DNA of 64,000 nucleotides from Streptomyces caniscabiei (GTDB lineage Bacteria > Actinomycetota > Actinomycetes > Streptomycetales > Streptomycetaceae), in NCBI RefSeq assembly GCF_014930365.1, contig NZ_JABXWI010000010.1:372001-436000 (forward strand). The letters run 5' to 3'. Made by a program: the position numbers and the translations under genes. Positions 47,365-55,739 of this stretch are shown here, one piece after another. Position 1 is the first letter of the stretch. Each line of letters starts with the position of its first letter. The notes below the pieces were generated by a model that was not told the origin of the DNA, did no database searches, and was given only the letters and a program-made list of their open reading frames with translations.

Positions 47365-48648
47365 GTGTCGCCGAAGAAGATCACTCTGCTGGCCGTGGCC
47401 GCAATACTGACGGTGCTGAGCACCGCCGCGCCCGGGGCCGGAGCGGAGGCGACCGGCCCTGAGACGCGAGGCACGTCCGACGCGGGCGTGCGGTCGAGCC
47501 GTACGTCCGACGCGGGCATGCGGCTCGACGGCAGCGGTGCGTGCACGTTCCCGGCCAAGCAGATCAAGGGCACGCCCTGGGCGCTGCAACGCGTGCTCCT
47601 CGACGAACTCTGGCAGGGCACCGACAAGGGCAAGGGCATCCGGGTGGCGGTCATCGACACCGGGGTCGACGACCGGAACCCACAGTTGAAGGGGGCTGTC
47701 GACAAGGCGGCCGGCCGTGACTTCCTCGCCGAGGGCAAGGGCGCCGACCCCACGAACGACCGGGAGGGACACGGGACGAAGGTCGCGGGCATCATCGCGG
47801 CGCGGCCGCACGACGGCACGGGCTTCGTGGGTCTGGCCCCGAACGCCACGATCATCCCGATCCGCCAGAACGACGCCGAGAACAGCGGTGACTCGGACTC
47901 CATGGCGGAGGCGATCACCTACGCCGTCTCCCGGGGCGCCGACGTCATCAACATCTCCCAGGACACGACCAAGCCCCTGTCCGGCACGTCCAGGCTCGCG
48001 CAGGCCGTTCGCGCCGCCATCGAGCAGGACGTCGTCGTGGTCGCCTCCGCGGGCAACGACGGCCTCGACGGCACCTACAAGAACACCTACCCGGCCGCCT
48101 TCCCCGGCGTCCTCGCGGTGGCGTCCTCCGACCGCAACAACGAGCGCGCGTCCTTCTCCCAGGCGGGCGCGTTCGTCGGCGTGGCGGCCCCGGGCGTCGA
48201 CATCGTGTCCACGGTCCCGGGCGGCGGCCAGTGCACGGACAACGGCACCAGTTTCTCCGCGCCGTTCGTCGCCGGGGTCGCCGCGCTCCTCAAGGAGAAG
48301 CACCGGGACTGGTCGACCGCCCAGATCGTGACCCGGATCGAGCAGACGGCCGAACGCTCCGTCAACGGCCACGACAACTTCGTCGGCTGGGGAGTCGTCG
48401 ACCCGGTCCGCGCCGTCCAGCAGTCGGACGTGGCCGACCCACCCTCGTCCCCGACGCCGGACCCCGGTATGTCCAGGGCCCCGGCCCCCGACACCGCCCG
48501 CTTCTCGCTCGCCGAGACCTCCCAGGAACGCGACGAGCGCTACGCCACCTACGCCCTCGGCCTCGCCGGGGCAGTGGTCACGGTCATCGCCGGCACGGCG
48601 GTCGTCCTGCGCGATCTGCGCCGCAGGCGTCGCGGAGGGAACGTATGA
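47365..48648 (+). CDS. mycP: Mycosin, type VII secretion subtilisin-like protease
   Basis: 427 residues from GTG at 47365, which places the signal peptide (PKKITLLAVAAILTVLSTAAPGAGA) at the N-terminus and has GGGAG upstream; an alternative GTG at 47284 overlaps eccB. Catalytic triad D98 (VIDTGVDD), H136 (GHGTKVAG) and S296 (NGTSFSAPF). A C-terminal membrane helix (YALGLAGAVVTVIAGTAVVL) and Arg-rich cytosolic tail anchor it. Mycosins stabilise the ESX complex and can process substrates. A short repeat (TSDAGV/TSDAGM) lies in the propeptide region. Confidence 0.93.
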   Translation: MSPKKITLLAVAAILTVLSTAAPGAGAEATGPETRGTSDAGVRSSRTSDAGMRLDGSGACTFPAKQIKGTPWALQRVLLDELWQGTDKGKGIRVAVIDTGVDDRNPQLKGAVDKAAGRDFLAEGKGADPTNDREGHGTKVAGIIAARPHDGTGFVGLAPNATIIPIRQNDAENSGDSDSMAEAITYAVSRGADVINISQDTTKPLSGTSRLAQAVRAAIEQDVVVVASAGNDGLDGTYKNTYPAAFPGVLAVASSDRNNERASFSQAGAFVGVAAPGVDIVSTVPGGGQCTDNGTSFSAPFVAGVAALLKEKHRDWSTAQIVTRIEQTAERSVNGHDNFVGWGVVDPVRAVQQSDVADPPSSPTPDPGMSRAPAPDTARFSLAETSQERDERYATYALGLAGAVVTVIAGTAVVLRDLRRRRRGGNV

Positions 48649-48668
48649 GGCCGGGGGCCCTGGGCGAC

Positions 48669-48703
48669 GCGTCTCAGTGTGGCGCCGCGTCTCAGTGTGG
48701 CGC
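48669..48703. repeat. Tandem 17-bp repeat at the end of the DUF397 gene
   Basis: GCGTCTCAGTGTGGCGC occurs twice with an 18-bp period. The second copy contains the DUF397 stop codon (minus strand). A recent small duplication. Confidence 0.8.
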
Positions 48704-49018
48704 GTCGGCGCCTTGCTGATCGAGCCCGCCGTCGTGCGGCGCCGGCTCCAGGTCGAACTCCCCGTCCCGCGCCCCGAGCACGAAGGCCCGCCATTCGCCC
48801 TCGGTGTACCGCAGCACGGTGGCAGGGTCGAGCGACGACCTCATGGCCACGGCGCCCTCGGGCAGATAAGCGATCTCCACGCGCTCCTCGTGCTCCTCGG
48901 TACCCGGTGCGCTGTGCCACTCCACCCCCGAGATGTCGAGCGCGTACAGCTCGTCCTTCTCGCGCTCTTTGCGTTCCTTGAGTGCCTTCTCGGCATCCTT
49001 GTCCAGCCCATCGGCCAT
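48692..49018 (-). CDS. DUF397 domain protein
   Basis: 108 residues. An N-terminal charged helix (ADGLDKDAEKALKERKEREKDELYAL) precedes a DUF397 domain: GVEWHSA…ERVEIAYLPEGAVAMRSSLDPATVLRYTEGEWRAFVLGARDGEFDL. In Streptomyces DUF397 proteins often pair with XRE-type regulators and act as their partners; no such regulator is next to this gene. It is embedded between mycP and the WXG100 genes, which suggests a regulatory or assembly role for the secretion locus. Confidence 0.88.
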   Translation of the reverse strand: MADGLDKDAEKALKERKEREKDELYALDISGVEWHSAPGTEEHEERVEIAYLPEGAVAMRSSLDPATVLRYTEGEWRAFVLGARDGEFDLEPAPHDGGLDQQGADAPH

Positions 49019-49233
49019 GACGGCGAGGCCCCTTCCCGACGTACGAACGAGCTACGGACTCACAGTACTTGCGCGGTGCCACACCCGTGACCGACAAACG
49101 GAACTGCGCCGTGTCACAGCCCGCGATCCACATGTCACTCCGTGTCGGCGACCTGAGTCTCCCGTACGGCTCCGGTCCCGTGAACGGCTCGTCCCTCCTG
49201 CCGCCCGTGAACTGCCCCATTACGCCTTTGCAG

Positions 49234-49262
49234 TTGGAAGCGTCATGTCAGGTGACTAGAGT
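49234..49262 (+). promoter_or_regulatory. Sigma-70-type promoter for the WXG100 genes
   Basis: TTGGAA and TAGAGT separated by exactly 17 bp, giving an RNA start near 49269 and a ~120-nt leader before the GTG at 49392. The 373-bp divergent gap 49019–49391 has no gene. Confidence 0.6.
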
Positions 49263-49391
49263 GGCTCGCGGTATCACGTGGGTGGTACCGCACGGGGGCG
49301 GTGTTGCACTGTGGCCGCGCGTCGCGCGGTGATCGCGGTGAATCTTGCCCGCCTTGGCCATCTGGGCCACATCAAGAGGAGGGTGGAACCT

Positions 49392-49778
49392 GTGAGTGGG
49401 GCTGCGGACCAGAAACGCGAGAACGACCAACTCATCGCGCTGGCCAACAAGATCCAGAACTTCCACGTCGAGGTGAGCCGTCGTGTGACGTCGCTCAACA
49501 CCGTGGTGGACATGATCCAGGGCGGCTGGCAGGGCGCGGCGAGCCAGGAGTACGACAGGGTGCAGCGAGAGGTGAACGTTCACCTCAAAAAGCTCCAGGA
49601 CAACCTCGTCGACCTGGAAGACGTCATGCGCATGGCCGTCAACGGGTTCGACGAGCACGAGCAGGAGCGCATCGCGGAGATCCGGAAGGTGGACAACTCC
49701 TCGGAGTCCCAGGCCCAGGCCGACGCGGGCATGAGGGGCCAGACGTACACCACCGACCGCATCACCAGCCTCGCCTGA
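49392..49778 (+). CDS. WXG100 family type VII secretion substrate (first partner)
   Basis: 128 residues from GTG with AGGAGGG upstream; longer frames upstream lack ribosome sites. A helical hairpin with the turn motif WQG at W46–G48, long flanking helices (AADQKRENDQLIALANKIQNF; EYDRVQREVNVHLKKLQDNL) and an extended C-terminal tail of ~30 residues ending DRITSLA. WXG100 proteins are exported as heterodimers through EccC; the next gene encodes the partner. In Streptomyces the pair is known as EsxA/EsxB and affects sporulation (from memory). Confidence 0.93.
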   Translation: MSGAADQKRENDQLIALANKIQNFHVEVSRRVTSLNTVVDMIQGGWQGAASQEYDRVQREVNVHLKKLQDNLVDLEDVMRMAVNGFDEHEQERIAEIRKVDNSSESQAQADAGMRGQTYTTDRITSLA

Positions 49779-49797
49779 GTCCCGGAGGAGACCCACG

Positions 49798-50109
49798 ATG
49801 AGCACCAGCTACGACCGCACAGCGATCAACTACGCCACAGTCACCCAGGCCGCGAGCGACGTCCGCAAGACCGCCACGGACCTCACGCAGGAGCTCGAAG
49901 CCCTCATGCAGGAGGTCAAGCGCGTCGCCGAGACCTGGGAGGGGGAGGCGAAGACGGCGTACGGGGACATCCAGCGCAAGAACACCACCGAGATGCAGGC
50001 GATGACCGAGAAACTCAACTTCATCGCCACCCTCCTGGACAGGTCCGTCGTCGGCTACCAGGGCACCGACCTGGACGGCGCGAAGCGCATCCGCATGCTG
50101 ATGGGCTGA
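49798..50109 (+). CDS. WXG100 family type VII secretion substrate (second partner)
   Basis: 103 residues, ATG 19 bp after the first WXG100 gene, with GGAGGAG upstream. The hairpin motif is WEG (W47–G49), and the C-terminal part carries YQGTD (Y87–D91), fitting the YxxxD/E signal recognised by EccC. So this is the partner expected to carry the export signal. A strong stem-loop follows, which may set a high ratio of these two products over downstream genes. Confidence 0.93.
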   Translation: MSTSYDRTAINYATVTQAASDVRKTATDLTQELEALMQEVKRVAETWEGEAKTAYGDIQRKNTTEMQAMTEKLNFIATLLDRSVVGYQGTDLDGAKRIRMLMG

Positions 50110-50123
50110 CATACGACTGAGGG

Positions 50124-50158
50124 ACGGGGGAGACAGCGGCATTCGCTGCCTCCCCCGT
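50124..50158 (+). terminator. Hairpin after the WXG100 pair
   Basis: ACGGGGGAGACAGCG pairs with CGCTGCCTCCCCCGT (15 bp, one G-T type pair) around a 5-base loop. Confidence 0.8.
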
Positions 50159-50212
50159 GTTGCTGGCCGCACGTACGCTGCGGTGGCCTGCCTGTAGGAA
50201 CTTGGGGAATTC

Positions 50213-50641
50213 ATGACGTTCGAGCAAGACTGGGCCGAGCTGCGCGCGGCGGCGGCCGAGCGGACTGCCATGCAGATCAACAGCGTTCCTGCCGAAGGCG
50301 GCGGAGGTGGTGGCGGGAAAGACCTGGAGGTCAATCGGGACGACCTCGGCGCTATCGGCAATGACGCGTATGACCTGTTGGGTCGGCTGGCGAAGGAGGG
50401 CGACATCGCCCGCCCCACCACGTTCGACGCGGCGATAGCGCTGACCAACGGGAACTTCGTGAGCGGTTCGGCCGTGCTGAAGGTGCATGACTACTGGCAG
50501 ACCCACCTGAGGACCCTGCTGGACGCCTGCGCTCAGATTTCGAATCACCTCGATTACAGCAAGGCCCAGCACGCCAAGGACGAGGTGAAGATCGTGGGAG
50601 ATCTGACCCGGGTATCCGCGCTCACGGAATACATGAAATAG
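50213..50641 (+). CDS. Small helical protein, type VII-associated (candidate substrate partner)
   Basis: 142 residues. After a Gly run (EGGGGGGGKDLEV) there is an all-helical stretch with YDLLGRLAKEGDIARPTTFDAAIALTNGNFVSGSAVLKVHDYWQTHLRTLLDACAQISNHLDYSKAQHAKDEVKI. It has the size and helical layout of WXG-type proteins but no clear WXG turn. It precedes the 781-residue gene by 20 bp on the same strand, so the two are probably partners, with this one a chaperone or co-secreted protein. Function not known. Confidence 0.75.
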   Translation: MTFEQDWAELRAAAAERTAMQINSVPAEGGGGGGGKDLEVNRDDLGAIGNDAYDLLGRLAKEGDIARPTTFDAAIALTNGNFVSGSAVLKVHDYWQTHLRTLLDACAQISNHLDYSKAQHAKDEVKIVGDLTRVSALTEYMK

Positions 50642-50661
50642 GGCTCGGGGGAGCGCACACT

Positions 50662-53007
50662 TTGCTGAAGTACGAGGACATCATCGACGCCCCGGTGGCG
50701 AAGCTGAAGGCCGCCGTCGACGACTGGTCGGAGATGGCGAAGAAGCTGGACACCCTCGCCACGGACGCCAACGACGGGATGAAGGCAAAGGCGGACAAAG
50801 CCTCTTGGGCGGGCGTCAACGCCGGGGTCACCAAGGCGTTCATCGGTAAGGCGGCCAAGGAGTTCGCGGACGCCGCGGCCGAGGCCAAGGGCGTGAAACA
50901 GATCCTGGAAGAGGGTCACGCGGCCATCAAGAAGGCCAAGGACGACCTGCTCAACATCCGGGACCACGAGGGGCCCGCGGCCGGCATCCGGGTGGACGGC
51001 AAGGGCAAGGTCACGGCGAAAAACCCGCTGTCCGACGTCCCCGGGGCGCTGCGCGACCCCGACTACAAAGAGCCCCTGCAGCAGGAGGCGCGGAACATCG
51101 AGTCGTGGCAGAAGAGGATCGACCTGATCGTCGACAACTGCAACGACACCGACGTCGCCCTCAAAAACGCCCTTCAGGCCAATGTCACCGACCGCAAGGA
51201 CTTCAGCGCTCCGACGTACACGAAGCTGGACCAGGAGGAAGCCGCCCGCGCCGCCGCTCTGGCGGGCAAGGGCAAGGACCTCACACACTCCGAACTTCAG
51301 CAGCTCAACGAACTACTGAAGGACAACAGTAAGTCGCTGGAATTCTCCAAGGGCTTCTACGAGAAGCTCGGCCCCGAGAAGTCGCTGGCGTTCTTCGGCC
51401 AGCTCTCCGCGGACACGTACGAGTTGGGCAAGGTCGACTCGCAGCGCCTCAAGGACGTCCAGCAGCTCCAGGAGAACCTCGGCCTCAACCTGGCCACCGC
51501 CTCTCACGACAAGGAATTCACCGACAAGTGGGGTCCGGAGCTCCGCAAGTTGGGTACCGAGCGCATTCCGCTGTTCAAGCACGACTACGGCGGTTCGTTC
51601 GGATACCAGCTGCTCGGCGGGATCATGCGGTACGGGAACTACGACGCGAAGTTCCTCAACCCGATCGCCGAACACGTGGCGCAGCTGCACGCGAAGGACC
51701 CGGACATGTTCGCCGAGAGCAAGACGGTGAACAGTCCGTTCAAGAACCCGTACAACCCCTCCGGCGTGAACGGGGCCGGCTATGACCCGGCCACCGCCAT
51801 GCTGGAAGCGCTCGGCAACAGTCCGGACGCGGCGAAAAAGTTCTTCACCGACCCGCCGACCGCGTACAACGAGGACGGCACGGTCGACCGCGGTGCCACG
51901 GCCGACCTCGGGAAGGACAAGGACGGCCAGGCGATCGACAACTACTTCGACTTCTTCGGCAACGAGAAGTGGGAGTCCTTCCCCGACGTCAACTCGGTCG
52001 ACGAGCACGAGGCAGCCCTAAACCAGATGCCTGACGCTCTTGGCCACGCCTTGGAGGCAGCGACCCTCGGCTACCCGGCCGGACACCCGGACGCCGGCGT
52101 GGTGCGGGACGCGGACAACGCCGCGGTCATGCAGAAGGTCATGGAGAAGTACGGTGCGGACCCCGGCCTGCTGAAGGAGCACCACGAGGCGTTGGCCGAC
52201 AGCCTGGGCGTCATGGGCGGGGGCTACATCGACGACATCAACTGGGCGTTGGACAAGAACCACCCGGAGAGTGTGTTCGCGCCGGGCAAGAACCCGGAAG
52301 GCCACATCGATTTCGCGGACACCGGCGACGGGAACGGGCGGAGCATCGTCCGCGGTTTCCTCAGCACCCTGGGTCAGCACCCGGACGCCTATGCGACGGT
52401 CTCGGCCGCGGAGCAGGTCTATACCCGCAGTGCGCTGGAAGGGACAGTGGGCCCTGACGGAAAGATCAACGAGGGCGCTGCCAGGGCGACCGTGCGTACG
52501 GGCGCCGAGGTGCAGGGGATGCTCGACCAGTCCCGGGCGGACCAGGTGGAGGCGACGAATCTCAAGACCCACGAGGACTACGAGAAGGCGGTGGCCAAGC
52601 GGGCGGGCTGGGTCCAGTTCGGGGCTGCGGCGGGCATCGCGGCGGGCGTCGCCTTTCTTCCCGCGACCGCGGCCGTGGGCACGGCCGCAGTGCTCATCCC
52701 GCTGGCGACGGATACCGCCGCCGGCGCTGCGTCACAGGTTGTCGGTCAGATGGTTGGCGACATGTCCGAGAAATCTGTGGATGAGCACAAGGAGAAGATG
52801 GAGGACCTCACCGACACGGAGAAGAAGGCGATCTACTCCGCCGGTGAGAGCATGGCCGAGGCCCCGATGGAGGACTTCCTGGTCCATCACGGTATAGACC
52901 CCGGCAAGGAGGTGTTCGCGCAGGACCTGTACGAATCGATGGTGATCGGCTATGGGGTCGGCAACGATCGGGAGAACCAGCAGGGCAACGCCCCGGAGAC
53001 GGGCTGA
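50662..53007 (+). CDS. Large candidate type VII substrate (DUF6571-like)
   Basis: 781 residues, TTG start with GGGGGAG ~8 bases upstream. The N-terminal ~110 residues form a WXG/LXG-type helical domain (KLKAAVDDWSEMAKKLDTLATDANDG…KASWAGVNAGV). A long middle part has no catalytic motif that I recognise (it includes YDPATAMLEALGNSPDAAKKFF and DNYFDFFGNEKWESFPD). Near residues 650–690 a hydrophobic stretch (WVQFGAAAGIAAGVAFLPATAAVGTAAVLIPLA) resembles membrane-entry regions of toxins, then an acidic helical tail. I think it belongs to the DUF6571 group. With the upstream small gene and the downstream lipoprotein gene it looks like a secreted effector module. Confidence 0.75.
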   Translation: MLKYEDIIDAPVAKLKAAVDDWSEMAKKLDTLATDANDGMKAKADKASWAGVNAGVTKAFIGKAAKEFADAAAEAKGVKQILEEGHAAIKKAKDDLLNIRDHEGPAAGIRVDGKGKVTAKNPLSDVPGALRDPDYKEPLQQEARNIESWQKRIDLIVDNCNDTDVALKNALQANVTDRKDFSAPTYTKLDQEEAARAAALAGKGKDLTHSELQQLNELLKDNSKSLEFSKGFYEKLGPEKSLAFFGQLSADTYELGKVDSQRLKDVQQLQENLGLNLATASHDKEFTDKWGPELRKLGTERIPLFKHDYGGSFGYQLLGGIMRYGNYDAKFLNPIAEHVAQLHAKDPDMFAESKTVNSPFKNPYNPSGVNGAGYDPATAMLEALGNSPDAAKKFFTDPPTAYNEDGTVDRGATADLGKDKDGQAIDNYFDFFGNEKWESFPDVNSVDEHEAALNQMPDALGHALEAATLGYPAGHPDAGVVRDADNAAVMQKVMEKYGADPGLLKEHHEALADSLGVMGGGYIDDINWALDKNHPESVFAPGKNPEGHIDFADTGDGNGRSIVRGFLSTLGQHPDAYATVSAAEQVYTRSALEGTVGPDGKINEGAARATVRTGAEVQGMLDQSRADQVEATNLKTHEDYEKAVAKRAGWVQFGAAAGIAAGVAFLPATAAVGTAAVLIPLATDTAAGAASQVVGQMVGDMSEKSVDEHKEKMEDLTDTEKKAIYSAGESMAEAPMEDFLVHHGIDPGKEVFAQDLYESMVIGYGVGNDRENQQGNAPETG

Positions 53008-53046
53008 GGCCAGTGGACGGCCTAGGACACGTAAGGATTACGGACA

Positions 53047-53724
53047 GTGATCAGTCGTAGGTCAGTACGCGGGACGCTCCTCTCCGCAGCCGTGGCCGGC
53101 TCGTTGTTTGTCGGTGCCACGGGTTGTGGAGGGGACGGGGATGAGGACGGGGTTCCGGACGACTACAAGGTCGTAGCGGGGACGCAACTCTGCGGTGGCG
53201 ATGCCATATCTGCCGACGCGGCCAAGGCGCTGAAGGTGATTACGGGGTCGTCGCGGTTCGAGGCGTCGGCAGAGAGGTACACCATCGGGCAGGCTGCGAC
53301 GGACCTCGTCGAGGCGTTCGCTCCCACCACGACCGAGGATGCCTGTCGTGTCTACACGCCCCGCGACATGCCGGATTTTGAGCTCAGAATCACCTGGAGG
53401 CTTGACGACAGCGCCCCCACGGACGACCCGGCGGCCTCGAAGTTCACCGTGCTGAAGATGGGGGAGGAAACCCTGGCAGCAGTGGACCAGGCATACATCT
53501 ACTTCGCGTGCCAGAGCGACAAGCTCTTCTCTCCGACGGCGGCGACTCACATTGTCATCGGCGTGGAGCACCGGGATCCGTTTCATGAACCCGAGGGTGA
53601 CACCAAGGCGTTGAAGGACGCCTACGCGACCGTGGCCCACTCCGTCTCGCTGGCCATGGCCAAGGAACTGCGCTGCAAGAACAACGGCGGGCTCCCCACG
53701 AAGCCCGTGCTGGATCCCGCGTAG
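53047..53724 (+). CDS. Putative lipoprotein next to type VII substrate
   Basis: 225 residues from GTG with AAGGA upstream. Signal peptide with lipobox LFVGATGC (Cys ~27), so an outer-face membrane lipoprotein. A single compact domain with paired cysteines (TQLCGGD, DACRVY, YFACQSD, ELRCKNN) follows. It is 39 bp downstream of the large candidate substrate gene, and could be an immunity or accessory protein for it (inference from position only). Codon bias is visibly weaker than in the core genes. Confidence 0.7.
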   Translation: MISRRSVRGTLLSAAVAGSLFVGATGCGGDGDEDGVPDDYKVVAGTQLCGGDAISADAAKALKVITGSSRFEASAERYTIGQAATDLVEAFAPTTTEDACRVYTPRDMPDFELRITWRLDDSAPTDDPAASKFTVLKMGEETLAAVDQAYIYFACQSDKLFSPTAATHIVIGVEHRDPFHEPEGDTKALKDAYATVAHSVSLAMAKELRCKNNGGLPTKPVLDPA

Positions 53725-53805
53725 TCCCTGGCGTACGCGGAAACGACCGTGATCAGATGGCACTTGCTGCCCGGCTGTATTCCAGGGCGTTCTGCCGCAC
53801 TGCCA

Positions 53806-53838
53806 GCGGACGGCCTCGCGTGGCACGAGGCCGTCCGC
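53806..53838. terminator. Hairpin terminator after the lipoprotein gene
   Basis: Perfect 13-bp stem GCGGACGGCCTCG/CGAGGCCGTCCGC with a 7-base loop, about 80 bp after the lipoprotein stop. It closes the operon 49392–53724. Confidence 0.8.
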
Positions 53839-53989
53839 CACACCTGCGATGGTCATTCACTGGTGCTCCGGGCCTCAGAACCGGAATGCCGAGCCGATGT
53901 GCATGCCTTCGGAACGGATCTGCACCTAGTCAACGCCGTTCTGCGTGAGTGCGTAGGCGATCTCGGCCGCCATCTGGTTCGTGACTACG

Positions 53990-54310
53990 CAGATCGCGAT
54001 CTGCTCGTTCGCTCAGTTGAAAGCAGAGTTGGCCCAAGGCCTGCCACAAGAGCTACACCCTGCAAGGGGTGGGCAAGCCTGGCCAGATCCCGGGGAGGAG
54101 AGCCGTCGAACGTGCTGGGAGGGCGGTCCGCAGCTGGGTGAGGGAGCCCCGGCCAACGGGTGGAAGGACCGCGGCGCGCTCGAAGCGTGGATCCTCTTCG
54201 TGGACGAGTCCGGCTTCTCGATGACGCCGCTGACGACCTGTACCTGGCCAGGCGTGGCCACACCCCGCCATTCGCATCGGACGATACGGGTGATGCTCAG
54301 GGCAGACGAG
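53990..54310 (+). pseudogene. IS630-type transposase remnant
   Basis: A fragment reading LKAELAQGLPQ and, 60 codons on, LEAWILFVDESGFSMTPLTTCTWPG…ATPRHSHRT resembles the helix-turn-helix/linker part and the first catalytic Asp strand (VDESG) of IS630-family transposases. Only ~100 residues remain; the later catalytic residues and both inverted ends are not found. It abuts the 3' end of the convergent second mycosin gene. Boundaries are approximate. The flanking stretch 53839–53989 shows nothing recognisable. Confidence 0.65.
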
Positions 54311-54311
54311 T

Positions 54312-55712
54312 TCAGGAAGACGGACCTGGTCCGGGTGATTGTCCGTAGGGCGACTCTGAGACTCCCTGGGGCGGACCGTACGTTCCGTAATTCTGGTGGG
54401 GGTACTCGGCCGGTTGTTGCGTGTACTCGGGTGCCACTGCTGGGGCGGCGAGTGCCGATGAGCGTTGGCTACGGGTGCGGATCATGGCGACGGTAATTGC
54501 TGTCCCCAGTAGACCTGCGAATCCAATTCCTAGACCGACCCATAGGGCGGTGTTGCCATCGCCCGAGGTAGACGCAGCCGAGTGAGTGTCATCTGCTCTA
54601 TCCGTTGCCTTGCTGTCGTCAGGTGAACCCCCAGGCTTCGGTGCTTCAGGCGAGGGAGAAGCCGAAGCGACCGCAGCGAGGTCGGGCAGGGGATACTTGT
54701 CGGCGGGCCCGGGGTCGCCCGGGCTCTGCAGCGCGACGCGCGGACGGACAATGCCGTAACCGATGGCGTTGTTCCAGGTCCACTTCTTCTCGTTGCCCTT
54801 CATCGTGTTGATCAAGACACGCAGGACCTGGTTGCCCGTCCAGGTCGGGTGCTTCGACCAGATGAGGGCGGCGGAGGCGGAAGCAATCGCCGTGGAGCTA
54901 CTGGTTCCATCGGACATGCAGATCTGCGTACCACCCCCGCAGGCGCTGAGCATGTCTTCTCCAGGAGCGGCGATATCAATCTGTGGCCCCGACTGGGAGA
55001 AAGAGCTTCGTTCGATCTTTTCATTGATCGATGCCACAGCGACCACTCCGGGTATCGCTGCCGGGTAACCGGGTAGATTGGCCCTGTCGCCTTCGTTTCC
55101 GGCCGCAGCGAAAATCAACTTACCCTTTTGAAGGGCGTATTTGACGGATGAGGCGAGTTCAGGGGTATTGGCGTCTTCTTTGAAACTTCCTCCGGAGATG
55201 TTGATGATTTGAGCCTCGGATTTCGCCGCGTATCGAATTGCCGTAGACATTTGCGCGGCATATGCGGATCCGGACTTGATGTTTTCGAAGCTCTCGCCGT
55301 TGCTGAGTGCCAAACGGACGGGGAGGATTTTGGCGCCTGGTGCAAGACCATATGAGCCATTCAGGCTTCCTCGCCCACCAGTCGCAGCGATGAGGGCAGC
55401 CATGTTGGTGCCGTGGCCGTCAGCATCGGTATGTTCGTCGCCCTTCAGGCCTGAATAGTCCTGGCCGTCCAGTACCTGTCCTTTGAGGTCGGCCAAGGAA
55501 TTGTCGACGCCGGTGTCGATGACGGCGACCGTGATACCTCGACCGGTGCTGACCTTCCACATTTCTTCGGCATGCATGGCATCGAGGTGCCATTGCCGGG
55601 CACGGATCGACTCTGCCTGGGCGGCAGTTGCGGTGATGCCTACCAGCAGTAGGCCAAGAACAGCCGACAGGGCCGATACCGGCCACAGTGTTCGCTTACT
55701 GCTGGAGAGCAT
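54312..55712 (-). CDS. Second mycosin-type S8 serine protease
   Basis: 466 residues. Signal peptide SKRTLWPVSALSAVLGLLLVGITATAAQA, then a subtilisin domain with D66 (VIDTGVDN), H100 (GHGTNMAA), N206 (AAGNEGD) and S271 (DGTSSSTAI; the usual GTSFAAP is altered but the Ser is kept), then a membrane helix (TALWVGLGIGFAGLLGTAITVAMI) and a Pro/Tyr/Gln-rich cytosolic tail. It has the plan of a mycosin. The third codon positions are much less GC-rich than in mycP (e.g. ATTTTG, TCTTCTTTG on the coding strand's complement), suggesting a separate origin. The genes upstream on this strand are the second WXG-type pair. Confidence 0.88.
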   Translation of the reverse strand: MLSSSKRTLWPVSALSAVLGLLLVGITATAAQAESIRARQWHLDAMHAEEMWKVSTGRGITVAVIDTGVDNSLADLKGQVLDGQDYSGLKGDEHTDADGHGTNMAALIAATGGRGSLNGSYGLAPGAKILPVRLALSNGESFENIKSGSAYAAQMSTAIRYAAKSEAQIINISGGSFKEDANTPELASSVKYALQKGKLIFAAAGNEGDRANLPGYPAAIPGVVAVASINEKIERSSFSQSGPQIDIAAPGEDMLSACGGGTQICMSDGTSSSTAIASASAALIWSKHPTWTGNQVLRVLINTMKGNEKKWTWNNAIGYGIVRPRVALQSPGDPGPADKYPLPDLAAVASASPSPEAPKPGGSPDDSKATDRADDTHSAASTSGDGNTALWVGLGIGFAGLLGTAITVAMIRTRSQRSSALAAPAVAPEYTQQPAEYPHQNYGTYGPPQGVSESPYGQSPGPGPSS

Positions 55713-55739
55713 GTGCCTTCCTGGGGAGTTGTTATGGCC

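Noticed and set aside
53749..54141. A 130-codon frame starting between the lipoprotein gene and the transposase remnant
   Set aside because: It spans the terminator hairpin, has no ribosome site and shows no family similarity.
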